A model generated the notes under the pieces. That model had not been told where the DNA came from. It saw only the letters and a list, made by a program, of their open reading frames with translations, and ran no database searches. Made by a program: the position numbers and the translations under genes. From Toxotes chatareus (taxonomy: Eukaryota > Chordata > Actinopteri > Toxotidae): a stretch of DNA of 64,000 bases. Position 1 is the first letter of the stretch. Every line of letters begins with the position of its first letter. Below are positions 54,682 through 64,000 of this stretch, one piece after another. Location: the NCBI GenBank assembly GCA_016801885.1, contig JAFBJY010000150.1:62001-126000 (forward strand), given 5' to 3'.

Positions 54682-54693
54682 ATTCCCCCTTTT
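54682..54693 (-). promoter_or_regulatory. polypurine tract before the ERV 3' LTR
   Basis: AAAAGGGGGAAT on the minus strand, directly before TGTGGGG. An almost identical tract lies at 55320-55332, followed by TGTGG too. Confidence 0.75.
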
Positions 54694-54697
54694 GATC

Positions 54698-55439
54698 TCT
54701 CTAAGAGATCACACCATGTCATTGCAGCTCCAACATCTTACTAAGATCATTCTCCTCCAGTGCTGCAGCTAAGAGGGCATCATCTGTATTGGATCCGTTT
54801 CCCTTCAATAACAGTGGTTACAAATCGAGTACACAATAATCTAATACATGGAACACAACAACATCCACAAGTTACAAGAATTGCAATACAAGTAGCTATA
54901 GAAAACATAACAGACATAATCAAACCCTTCCATTTTCCAAAAATCGACGCCATCCCTTCTCCAGGGGTTACTCACACTTGAATGCTCATGCAGCATGGAG
55001 ACAATACATACAGTTCACTCTAAAAACATTTGTTTTTACACCTATTACAAGCACTCAGAACAATTAACCGGAGGTCACTCCCAGGTTAGTTAAGGTCTTT
55101 CCAGATCCACATTTACAGATGTTATTAGGGGACGTTTGTTTAAAATGACCACAGGTATAATCCTTATTTCCTTACAACAACTCTGGGGAGAGTTTTACAA
55201 CCTAAAAGAATGTTGGCAGACTTGTACAAAAGATGGGTTTTAGGTACAGCGTAGTTCTAAATTAACAATCCTAGACTTCACTTTCAGTAAGGACAGATAC
55301 ATTGAAAAAAATTTTCCACATTCCCCCTTTTGACACAACGTGACAACAGGGAAAAACTGATTCCAAAATTTTCAAGTTAGTCAAAGTAGTTAAACACTTT
55401 TTAGAATATAAGGTATGCAGCAACAACCAAACAAATATT
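54698..55439. other. ERV 3' noncoding stretch with duplicated polypurine tract
   Basis: No ORF of note apart from a short one at 54760-54981. The first polypurine-like tract is at 55320-55332. Retroviral context comes from the flanking LTR and RT. Confidence 0.5.
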
Positions 55440-56330
55440 ACAGTCATTCCGTTTCTTCATCTGATCCACTGTAAGGATTTCCTGATGCCCATTCTGACAT
55501 GGTGTTTAAATTATCATTTGCCTGTATTGATTATTTTCACATGCAGTGATGTTTTATCATCTCCCATTATTCCGTTCAGCCATCTATATATCAAAGCTTG
55601 CATGCAAGTTAACGCACAGGTACAAAAAAACATAACCAAATTAATGACTGGGTTTAAACAAGGACAATGTTTTGTTTCAAGTTGGAACAAAGAGTGCCAG
55701 TTTGCTGGTGGCCCCTGAATGGACAAAACTGTAGCGTTCAGACCATGCATTCTGGTTTTCAACCACCCCAGGGAAGAATACAGACTATTTCTAACACCAT
55801 AGTCATCACCTAAACTGTCAGCATCAAATCCTCAGGGTTTCCAGTTACTTTGTTCAAACAATTTTCTTTTTCGTCTGAGTAACTTGTCTGTCCCAATGAC
55901 GTTGCTGTCATCTGGTTCTGGGGTCTCCTGACCCTGCATTTGTTGAGGATGGCTAACACTCAGCTGCTGTTGGATGTTACTTAGAAACTCTTGGTGTTTC
56001 ACTGAAGACCATTAATGGATGGTGGTGGCTGTGATTATCACTCCAATAATGACAACCGCATGTCAGCCCGTGATGCTGTGACTCGGTTGTTTCTTCTTAG
56101 CCACTATATCTCTTGTGAACACTTTGCACTGGAATGCATGAGTCTATGTATCCCTCTCAGCGATCCGGATGGCGATGAAAGTCATCAACACCTGGTGTCC
56201 ACCTGGGCGGCTGCCAGCTTTTTCTTCTTTTACCTTGTGCTACTGGATCAGCAGACCCTGTGTGAGCCTGACATTTGCATAATCAAATTGCCTACTGAGA
56301 GTATGTGGTGTTATCTCTAAAATGAACACA
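55440..56330 (-). pseudogene. probable env transmembrane remnant of ERV
   Basis: Lying between RT and the 3' LTR, the minus-strand frame at 55514-55762 has a hydrophobic segment (NPVINLVMFFCTCALTCMQA) after a Trp-rich start (SLYSSLGWLKTRMHG), as at the C-terminal membrane anchor of retroviral Env. No fusion peptide, CX6CC motif or surface subunit is recognised, and several stops interrupt upstream frames. Position is the main support. Confidence 0.35.
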
Positions 56331-56700
56331 TACATTATTACAAACAGTTCATCTGCTTGGGCAACTGGAAGCTTCGCACTTTCAACTATGCTATGCTTGG
56401 TACATGCAGCGTAGAACACGTTAAGAGTCAGTTGATGGACTCCTTAGTACTGAACCATCTACAAAATGAACAGAATCAGGGTTAGTAAGAAGAGTGTCAA
56501 ACTGCAGTCATGGTTTGTCACCATGGGACTAAGTAACTACTGCTGATATAAAACCGTGTTTTTAAAAAAAAAATTAAAAAGTTTAGTCATGTCTGGTAAT
56601 TCAAAAACAAAATATAGAGAACTAACTAGAGCTTATTGGGAGATCTCCACAAAATTATGGATCCATATGTGGCAATAGCCTGCTAAGCCTAGGATAAAAC
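56331..56700. other. ERV internal, decayed
   Basis: Unassigned AT-rich sequence between the RT fragment and the env-like remnant. The rest of pol (RNase H, integrase) is missing. Confidence 0.4.
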
Positions 56701-56701
56701 A

Positions 56702-56932
56702 TCATTTGTTTGTTTTGGTTTTCAGTTTTGAAACATCCAGAATAATCTGGATGCGGACTGGACCTAATTTACAATTTTCTAGAATGCTTATATGCCCAAG
56801 ATAACAATAACATTTCTCTTTGAAAATGAAAGCAAACCAGGGCTGTGAGCCAGGATAAATAGGAACGCTAAAATATTTCAATAACAAAGAGTCAACAAGA
56901 ATCTGTTGGTACCTGTAACATCAATGTTACCA
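56702..56932 (-). pseudogene. ERV reverse transcriptase fragment 3' of the L2 insertion
   Basis: Minus-strand sequence includes DVTGTNRFLL, then after a stop YFSVPIYPGSQPWFAFIF. This corresponds to the retroviral RT region just before and after motif A, where a hydrophobic 'FFSIPLHPDSQ..FAF' strand is typical. It continues the N-terminal RT piece at 60985-61200 across the L2. The catalytic YXDD region is not recognised further on. Confidence 0.75.
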
Positions 56933-57924
56933 ATTCAATTCAATTCAATTCAATTTTATTTATATAGCGCCTTCCACAATCAAAATTGTCTCAAAGCGCT
57001 TTACAGAGACCCAGAGCCTGACCCCAGAGCAAGCACTTAAGGCGACAGTGGCAAGGAAAACTCCTTTTAACAGGAAGAAACCTTGAGCAGAACCTGGCTC
57101 AGATGGGGACCCTCCTGCCGATGGCCGGGCTGGGTGAAAGGAGGAAAAGGAGGAAGATAGGACAGCTAGGAATGGAGGAGAGGGGGAGAAAGACATGCAG
57201 CATAATACAGACAATGTGGGTCAGTATTTACATTACAGTTAGTGAACAGTTATTGGATAATGTGCGCTCAGCAGATTAGAATTATGAAACAGAGCACGGA
57301 GGCAAAAAGCTGTCATGACTGGTAATTATTTACGTTACAGTTTGCAAAGAATATTAATCAAATATTTATCTGTAGCAGAACGGAACATTAAACATGTTAG
57401 AAATAGATCATTGTAAACAATAAACAGCAGCAGGTGGGTGGAGCCAGGACCATAGGACATGCAGCTCCGGAGCCAGAGGTACCTGCAGTAAGGTACAGAG
57501 AAAGAGAGACCAGAGAGAAACAAACACAGGACTACGGGACAGAGAGGACACAGAGTTAATGACATGTAATAAAGGCTAATAAATTTGAGAGTGGGTCTGA
57601 GGAGAGAAAGAGAAGAAGAAGAAGTGCGAGTAAATCATGGGATGTCCCCAGCAGCCTAGGCCTATAGCAGCATAACTAGGGGATGATTCAGTTGCCTGAG
57701 CCAGCCCTACTAAGGGCTATATCCTTAACTGTAACAGTGTCTATAGATGTGACTAACTATAAGTTTAATAAATAACTAGGACTGTAACTACAACTAATTA
57801 TAAGCTTTATCAAACAAGAAGGTTTTAAGCTTCGTTTTAAAATTAGAGAGGGTGTCTGCTTCCCTAACCCAAACTGGCAGTTGGTTCCATAGGAGAGGGG
57901 CCTGATAGCTAAAGGCTCGGCCTC

Positions 57925-59640
57925 CCATTCTACTTTTTAGAGATTTTGGGAACCATAAGCAAACCTGCATTCTGGGAACGAAGCAATCTGTTAGGATGAT
58001 ATGGTACTATCAGCTCTTTGAGATATGAAGGAGCCTGGCCATTGAGGGCCTTATATGTAAGGAGAAGGATTTTAAAATCAATTCTGGATTTTACAGGAAG
58101 CCAGTGAAGAGAAGTTAGTACAGGAGTAATGTGATCTCTCTTGCTAATTCCAGTCAGTACTCTCGCTGCAGCATTTTGGATCAGCTGGATGCTTTTTAGA
58201 TAGTTAACTGGACATCCTGATAATAGGGAATTACAGTAGTCCAGCCTAGAAGTAACAAAAGCATGGACTAATTTTTTCAGCATCACTCTGCGACAGAATG
58301 TTCCTAATCTTACTGATATTGCGCAGGTGAAAGAAGGCGGTCCTAGAGACTTGTTTTATATGTGAGTTAAAGGACAGATCCTGATCAAAAAATAACTCCA
58401 AGGTTCCTCACAGTCGTACTGGAGGCTAAATTAATGCCATCCAGAGTAACTATATGATTAGATAAACTGTTTCTGAGGTGTTTGGGACCAAACAAAATAA
58501 CCTCAGTTTTGTCTGAATTCAGAAGAAGAAAGTTACAGGTCGTCCAGGCCTTTATGTCTTTAAGACATGCCTGAAGTATGGTTAACTGATCTGTTTCGTC
58601 TGGTTTCATAGATAAATATAGCTGGGTATCATCCGCATAGCAATGGAAATTTATTCCATGCTTCCTGATAATATTGCCTAGGGGAAGCATGTATAAGGTG
58701 AACAGTATCGGTCCAAGCACAGAACCCTGTGGAACTCCATGACTTACTCTGGTATATATGGAGGGATCATCATTAACATGGACAAACTGGTATCTATCTG
58801 ATAGATATGATTTAAACCAGCCTAGTGCTGTTTCTTTAATCCCAATAACATGTTCCAATCTATCCAATAGGATATTATGATCAATGGTGTCAAATGCAGC
58901 ACTAAGATCTAGCAGGACAAGTATAGAAACGAGTCCATTATCTGATGCTATAAGAAGGTCGTTGGTAACTTTCACCAGTGCTGTCTCTGTGCTATGATGA
59001 ACTCTAAATCCTGACTGAAAAACTTCAAACAAACCGCTCCTATGTAGATGGTCGCACAACTGAGTTGCAACAGCCTTTTCAAGAATTTTAGAATTAAAGG
59101 GAGATTGGATATAGGTCTATAGTTTGCCAAAATGTCAGAGTCCAGAGAAGGCTTTTTAAGTAAAGGTTTGATAACTGCAACCTTAAAAGCCTGTGGGACA
59201 TATCCTGTAACCAACGAGAGATTTATCTGATCTAATATGTGAGTGCCAATCAAAGGCAACACATCTTTAAGAAGTCTGGTCGGGATAGGATCCAAAAGAC
59301 ATGTTGATGATTTAGATTTAGAAACTATTGAAGTCAATTCAGCTAGATCTATGGGAGAGAAACAGTCTAACGACAAATCAGGACTGGCAGACATTTCTAA
59401 AGATGTTGTTCTAGACATACCTACATCATTAACAGTTGTAGGCAGGATGAGATGGATTCTGTCTCTAATGTCTACTATTTTGTTGCTAAAGAAGCTCATA
59501 AAGTCATTACTAGTGAGAGCTAGAGGGATGGATGGTACAACAGAGCTATGGCTCTTTGTCAGCCTGGCTACAGTGCTGAAAAGAAACCTAGGGTTGTTCT
59601 TGTTTTCCTCTATTAATGATGAGTAATAGGCAGTTCTTGC
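57925..59640 (-). pseudogene. L2 reverse transcriptase domain and C terminus, frameshifted
   Basis: The frame at 58972-59499 starts the RT region (STCLLDPIPTRLLKDVLP; VIKPLLKKPSLDSDILANYR). The frame at 58385-59059 carries LLDLSAAFDTIDHNILLDRL (motif A), GVPQGSVLGPILFTLYM (motif B) and NFHCYADDTQLYLSM (motif C, catalytic YADD). The frame at 57930-58286 holds the C terminus (AFVTSRLDYCNSLLSG; QNAAARVLTGISKRDH). Only a few frameshifts break an otherwise well preserved protein, so the insertion is young. Confidence 0.92.
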
Positions 59641-60923
59641 CTTACGAAGGGCTTTTTATACGTTATAAAGCTGTCTTTCCAGGCTAGGCGGAATTCCTCT
59701 AAATTAGTGGATAACCATTTCCTTTCCAGCTTTCGTGATATCTGCTTTAAAGTACGTATTTGTGAATTGTACCATGGAGCTAGCTTCCTCTGATTACTGA
59801 CCTTCTTTTTCAAAGGGGCAACAGAGTCGAGGGTTGAACGCAATGAAGCAGCAGTATTATCAACTAGATAGTCTATATCTGCTGGAGTAACGTTTAGGCC
59901 ATTGCCCTCTGTAAGACTGGCACATGGCAGCGGAGATAATAAAGATGGAATAGCTTCCTTATATTTGATAACAGCATTATCAGACAGAAATCTACAGTAG
60001 TTAATTTTTTTCTCAGATGCTGTGCAGTTCATTATTGTAAATTCAAATGTTACTAAAGAATGATCAGATAAAACAGGGTTCTGAGGGAATACTGTCAAAT
60101 ATTCAGCTTCTATGCCATAGGTTAGTACAAGATCAAGGGTGTGATTAAAACAGTGAGTTGGTTTGTTAACATTTTGTAAAAAGCCAATTGAGTCTAATAC
60201 TGAATAGAAAGCAGTCTTAAGGCTGTCATTGTGGGTATCGACATGAATATTAAAGTCGCCCACTATAATTACTCTATCCGTATTAAGCACTAAATCAGAT
60301 AAAAATTCAGTGAATTCAGACAAAAACTCTGAGTAAGCAGCAGGTGGACGATACACCACAGCAAATAGTACTGGTTTTTCTGTCTTCCAATTTGGATGTG
60401 AGAGGCTGAGGATAAGGCTTTCAAATGTACTATATTTCGGCTTAGGTCTAGGATTAATTAATAAACTTGAGTGGTAGATTGCTGCCACTCCTCCTCCTCG
60501 GCCTGTGCCTCGAGGAATGTGATAATTAATATGACTAGCAGGGGTTGACTCATTTAGACTGACATACTCTTCCTCCTGCAGCCAGGTCTCGCTCAGACAG
60601 AATAAATCAATCTGCTGATCCATTATCAAATCATTCACTAACAGAGATTTAGACAAGAGAGATCTAATGTTTAATAGCCCACATCTGATTGTGGTGTTTT
60701 TAGGTTCAGATGCTTTTGTAGTATAAATTTTTTTGAGGTTTTTATGAGTAACACCTCTTGCATTTTTTAATTTATGCACTTTTTGTTGACGGGGAGCAGA
60801 CACAGTCTCTATAGGATAAAGGGAATCGTTAGAATGGTAGGAATAATAAGAATCATGAGAATCATGGGTGGGTGACAGCTCTAGAGAAACTGCAGAGAAG
60901 CGTGTAGGACTGCAACTCTGCAT
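59613..60923 (-). CDS. L2 ORF2 N-terminal part: APE-type endonuclease
   Basis: A 436-residue frame opens at 60923 (MQSCSPTRFSAVSLELSP). Endonuclease motifs in order: CGLLNIRSLLSKSLL, FCLSETWLQEEEY (catalytic Glu), GRGGGVAAIYHSSLL, VLFAVVYRPPAA, VIIVGDFNIHVD (catalytic Asp/Asn) and PVLSDHSLVTFEF (terminal SDH). All catalytic positions are present. The endonuclease nicks target DNA to prime reverse transcription. The frame ends 5' of the RT domain by a frameshift at about 59630. Confidence 0.92.
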   Translation of the reverse strand: MQSCSPTRFSAVSLELSPTHDSHDSYYSYHSNDSLYPIETVSAPRQQKVHKLKNARGVTHKNLKKIYTTKASEPKNTTIRCGLLNIRSLLSKSLLVNDLIMDQQIDLFCLSETWLQEEEYVSLNESTPASHINYHIPRGTGRGGGVAAIYHSSLLINPRPKPKYSTFESLILSLSHPNWKTEKPVLFAVVYRPPAAYSEFLSEFTEFLSDLVLNTDRVIIVGDFNIHVDTHNDSLKTAFYSVLDSIGFLQNVNKPTHCFNHTLDLVLTYGIEAEYLTVFPQNPVLSDHSLVTFEFTIMNCTASEKKINYCRFLSDNAVIKYKEAIPSLLSPLPCASLTEGNGLNVTPADIDYLVDNTAASLRSTLDSVAPLKKKVSNQRKLAPWYNSQIRTLKQISRKLERKWLSTNLEEFRLAWKDSFITYKKPFVRQELPITHH

Positions 60924-60984
60924 CCTGGTCTCAACTCTGGGTTGTCATGACTTTGGTTTTCTAATGAAATCTGTCATATTTACC

Positions 60985-61200
60985 ACATTTGGTACAGTTG
61001 GGGCAGGATGTTGTTCAACTTCAGTAACCACCCTAAGGTCCTGAACTGGTTTCCAAATGCCATTTGGCAAGATGGTAGTGTTACAGGTTGAGTTTGGGTA
61101 TTCCACAATGGCACCTTTATCTACAAGAAACTGAATGACAGATGCAATGCCTTCAACAGCTTCAGGGCTGAGTGGACATTATTTTTTAGTCAAGTCTAAA
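60985..61200 (-). pseudogene. ERV reverse transcriptase N-terminal fragment 5' of the L2 insertion
   Basis: Minus-strand reading gives CPLSPEAVEGIASVIQFLVD, YPNSTCNTTILPNG and IWKPVQDLRVVTEVEQ, then APTVPN, the classic retroviral RT start ('SPCNTPI...WR.VQDLRAVN...P.VPNP'). The frame is interrupted at the L2 junction and resumes at 56932. Gamma/epsilon-like affinity is inferred. Confidence 0.85.
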
Positions 61201-61204
61201 ATTT

Positions 61205-61739
61205 GAACAAGGACAGAAGATGCTCCTTGTATGTTTACCAAAATCATATTTACTTTGAGCCCACAATCAAATTGGCCCTGCTGAAGGCATTTTGTCTTCT
61301 TCAGCCGTTAATGAAAGAAATGCAACTGTGTGTGTGTAGGACTAGGTCGGATTACATAAATATTAGCTCCTTTTCACATGTTCTTAATATGTAATAACTA
61401 CTCTGTCAACATTCTCTCTCTGTATGTCTGTATGCTACTCATTCTGACCTGCCTCCACTTCTTATGGTTGTGCCACTGGAAATCCTTGAGAATGGATTTA
61501 GAGCTCCTCAGGTGGTGCGTGTGGCCAACAATTTCCCTTCTCCTGTCTGCCGCTCTGAAAAGTCACCAGGGTGGCACAATCACATGATAGATGGCCATAG
61601 CCATCACATCTGTAGCATCTCGGTTTGGAATTTCTCTTCTGGTGTCGTGCCGGTTGTCTCTTTCCACCTCTCCCTCGTTACTGCAGGGGCCCATTTCTCC
61701 CAGGACTTTGTTGCTCAGGAAGGTCTTCTGCCACTTCTT
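61205..61739 (-). pseudogene. ERV internal region, capsid to protease mostly lost
   Basis: About 500 bp connect the Gag frames to RT, far too short for capsid, nucleocapsid and protease. Readable frames are short and stop-ridden. The plus-strand ORF at 61464-61823 is antisense. Confidence 0.45.
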
Positions 61740-62448
61740 TTAACTCATCTGGCAGCCAGGGTCTGTACACACTTCTGGAGTCCAAGGCATATCCTCATCT
61801 TCTGGCCAAGACTGGGGTTTTAGAAACATCAGCATAGGCATTTGATGCACAGTCCCTTTCCTCTGGAGGTTCTGCCTCCAGTAAGCAAAAGGTGGAGTTA
61901 GAGGAGAGTCATGGTTAGTCTCCTTTGGGGAGAGGTCTCTTGGGGTCAGGGAGAGGTCTTTCACATCAGGAAGGTCAGGATACAACTTTCCCTCCCCCTT
62001 CACTTCTGAGTCCAGTTTTTCTTCAAGAACAGCCGATGAGGAGGTAGGACAGGCAGCATATGGCGGAGACAGATCCCTATCTCTGGCCCTACTTTTCTTG
62101 TTTCCCTCATTTTTACACATACTTTCTTCCTTCATTTCTTCTTTTGATCATCAATCCTGCTACTGACTTTGCTTCCTTCATTTCTGCCTCTCTTTCCCAC
62201 AGTTGGAAAGCAAACCAGTCTATCTTTCTCTTTACATTCTTTCTCTGCTCCCGCTCTTCCAACATGACTCTACACCTTCTCAAACATTCTGTACTCAATG
62301 TTCCTACTATTGTAAAAATTCCTTGTGTGAAACGGTGCCACAATGGAACTCCCTCAATCTCATTTTTCCCTCATTTCTTCTCCATTATCTTTACTGGCCC
62401 TGTAAGCAGATCAGGTAAGGGTTCTAATGCCCCCCCTTTATTCCCCAT
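61740..62448 (-). pseudogene. ERV Gag N-terminal region, three frames
   Basis: A possible start at 62448 encodes MGNKGGALEPLPDLLTGPVK, with the MG needed for myristoylation of a matrix protein. The frame changes twice: to WHRFTQGIFTIVGTLSTECL at 62.1-62.34 kb, then to one with KLYPDLPDVKD, LTPPFAYW and GTVHQMPMLMF at 61.74-62.13 kb. The last motifs suit the Pro-rich linker and start of capsid in class-I-like retroviruses. Frameshifts make it inactive. Confidence 0.6.
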
Positions 62449-62702
62449 TTGTTTCCTGGTTTTCACTGACTCAAACTTGCCTACTGGTGTGCTTGCACTT
62501 CCAAATGGGCTTCTGACATACATACACACATACACTTTCCACACACCACTCTTTTTGTACACGTGTGATCTCACACACAAATATTCACTTATTCAGCCAG
62601 GTGGTTTCTAAAACATACAACAACCCTTGTAGTACACCAGATACTGAACAAACCACCACTGAGGTTAAATATAGACTAGGGGCCCTATTTAATTATCACA
62701 CA

Positions 62703-62798
62703 CTATAGCAGTATATCATCATTATCAACTTTCCTCTAGGTCATTAACTATAGCGGTATATCATCATCGTTATCAACGTTCCTTTAGGTCATCACCAG
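62703..62798. repeat. 47-bp tandem duplication
   Basis: ACTATAGCAGTATATCATCA at about 62703 is repeated as ACTATAGCGGTATATCATCA at about 62749, each followed by TTATCAAC and TAGGTCAT. It lies in the presumed leader region of the ERV. Confidence 0.8.
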
Positions 62799-62799
62799 T

Positions 62800-63373
62800 A
62801 TTCACCATTTTCAATGTGTTTCATTTTACAAACACTGAGGATCTCACTTATCCTACGTCAGTGTTAGCCGGCCCTTTGCCGGTATCGTCCCCCAACAAAA
62901 CAAAACACTTGGAGGGTACGTCTAATGACGGCCACGCAGGGGACTTTCCTTTACATACAAACACAAACATACATATAACGCGTAAAACAAGAATCGATTC
63001 AAAACACCGTACTCACTTCTTTTAGTAGATGGAGTGTCCGTTGGCCACCTGTGTGCCTAGACTTTCAGGCGGGATCCAGTCCTCCTCTTTTTAGGAGCGG
63101 AATTTTCCTTGGTCTCTTAAAACCCTGCCGGCAGCTTTTACTTTCAGTCCAGACCCAGGTGTCGGTCAGCAGAACATCCATCTCGCTGAGACCTCCACAA
63201 TGTGAAAACAATGTGAGGTCTAATCCTGCAAAGGGAAACTCAGACCAGGTGTTGTGAATCAAGTCTTTTAATGTCATGCAGCATTGTTAGAACTTGCTGC
63301 ACTCTAAATTCTCCTTCCGTTACTAACAAAACAGGATACTTTGAAGTAGCCGGAGCTGATGGTTTAACCATAC
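62800..63373 (-). other. presumed ERV leader, no LTR recognised
   Basis: A segment on the minus strand, TTGGGGGACGATACCGGC near 62890, has the look of a primer binding site (TGG... after an LTR end), but I could not match it to a tRNA with confidence. No ORF of note. Confidence 0.3.
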
Positions 63374-63808
63374 TTAGCGCGTACGGCGGCGGTAAAAGTT
63401 TCTCTTCTGTGTTTCCCACTTCCTCCTTTTTTTTTTTTTAAGATTAATTTTTCTATTCACTTCATCTACGCCCTTACAACAAAACCATGCATCAAACAAT
63501 GCACATCTCAATGCCTCCAGATCTTTCACCTTTTTCTTCAATTTGCTTCTCTGCCACACCCTGGCTGTTTTGATTTTCTCCTCTAGCTTCTTTATTTCTC
63601 CACGCTTCTGACACTCACTCTTCGCCAACACATCCCTCAAACACACTCTCATGTCTAATTCTATGCCTTGCTCTTTTAGCACCTTCTCTACTATTTTCTT
63701 CATTTTCTTCTCTACCTTATCTCTATTTTTAAGGCCATAAACAACTGGTCCAATTGAAATTCTACTGGTTTCCACCCTACCTTTTTTCTCCCCCCAATGA
63801 CCCCACAC
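63374..63808 (-). CDS. 144-codon Lys-rich, coiled-coil-like ORF, unrecognised
   Basis: Open from 63808 (GTG; no upstream ATG) to 63374 on the minus strand. It reads GHWGEKKGRVETSRISIGP, then KKMKKIVEKVLKEQGIELDM, CQKRGEIKKLEEKIKTARVW, LRCALFDAWFCCKGVDEVNR and a basic tail. Heptad-like Leu/Ile spacing suggests a helix or coiled coil. It precedes the ERV Gag in the same direction, so it may be an accessory ORF, part of a different retroelement or chance. No function can be given. Confidence 0.4.
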   Translation of the reverse strand: MWGHWGEKKGRVETSRISIGPVVYGLKNRDKVEKKMKKIVEKVLKEQGIELDMRVCLRDVLAKSECQKRGEIKKLEEKIKTARVWQRSKLKKKVKDLEALRCALFDAWFCCKGVDEVNRKINLKKKKRRKWETQKRNFYRRRTR

Positions 63809-64000
63809 TACCCACTCTAACCACTGGATGGAGGCGCTTGAATAGTAACAACACTGACGCCTGTAGTTATCGGGTGATCTGACAATGAGTGAGAGGAGTG
63901 AAGCTGCATATATACTGGCTTGATTGGAGATGGTGAGCAGGTGACAGCAACAGGTGGAAGCAGTTGGGCTGATGAGGGGTGTGGCTGAGTAGCAGGGCAG
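63809..64000. other. window end, nothing assigned
   Basis: Short stretch with AGCAGGTGACAGCAACAGG and GAGGGGTGTGGCTGAG, resembling 47690-47745. Probably part of a dispersed repeat that runs off the window. Confidence 0.4.

Larger units (their letters stand above)
56933..60960 (-). mobile_element. nearly full-length L2 LINE inserted in ERV pol
   Basis: A minus-strand non-LTR retrotransposon with an endonuclease-RT ORF (broken into four frames), a long 3' UTR (56956-57900) and a (GAATT)n tail at 56934-56955. Its 5' end lies between 60955 and 60990, where ERV RT sequence resumes. The two halves of RT on either side show that it inserted into an existing provirus. Domain order (APE endonuclease, RT, no RNase H) and motifs fit the L2/Maui group of fish. 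Confidence 0.9.

Noticed and set aside
59243..59626. Plus-strand 127-codon ORF
   Set aside because: Antisense to the L2 ORF; no independent signal.
61464..61823. Plus-strand 119-codon ORF
   Set aside because: Antisense to the ERV region, no domain.

Overview
The window looks like teleost fish nuclear DNA, probably percomorph. It is AT-rich and intron-like, with many (CA)n and (TC)n microsatellites. It carries the usual fish repeat community: L2 and Tx1-type LINEs, hAT and P-type DNA transposons, Ty3/gypsy, a class-I-like endogenous retrovirus, a Polinton and tRNA-derived SINEs. I see no complete, intact host protein gene. All family names rest on motifs read by eye; no search was run.

Layout. 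1-7.9 kb: a possible signal-peptide first exon, then unique DNA with blocks of a local duplication family and a 2 x 270 bp tandem duplication. 8.5-9.4 kb: a degraded small-RNA cluster (5S rRNA, U2, possibly U1, U5). 9.9-13.4 kb: a duplication-family copy, an L2 3' fragment, a P-element/THAP9-type transposase fragment and a dispersed 20-bp motif. 15.3-20.9 kb: two hairpins, a tRNA-Lys-like SINE head, a GC-rich exon-like island, and a broken Tx1-type LINE (minus strand) with a SINE and a nearly canonical tRNA-Gln(CTG) gene between its two ORFs. 22.1-26.3 kb: inverted copies of duplication blocks. 26.4-29.0 kb: a decayed gene resembling the multicopy SAMD3-like proteins of fish, with phase-consistent introns. 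31.8-34.9 kb: a hAT element with terminal inverted repeats beside a second hAT fragment. 34.9-38.3 kb: the other arm of a large inverted duplication, split by an internally deleted Ty3/gypsy element whose empty site survives in the first arm. 38.3-44.9 kb: direct and inverted copies of the duplication blocks. 45.8-47.1 kb: a transposon-type protein with one in-frame stop. 50.6-53.6 kb: a Polinton remnant (PolB, packaging ATPase, two small ORFs). 53.7-63.8 kb: an endogenous retrovirus on the minus strand, split inside its reverse transcriptase by a nearly full-length L2 LINE; a second, 5'-truncated L2 copy lies in or beside its 3' LTR.

The window therefore records genome turnover rather than a working pathway. 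Insertions can be ordered: ERV before L2; inverted duplication before gypsy. The most unusual items are the 5S-U2-U5 relic, the seven-copy duplicated element whose upstream boundary always lies at a microsatellite, the inverted duplication with its filled and empty gypsy sites, and the SAMD3-like locus.
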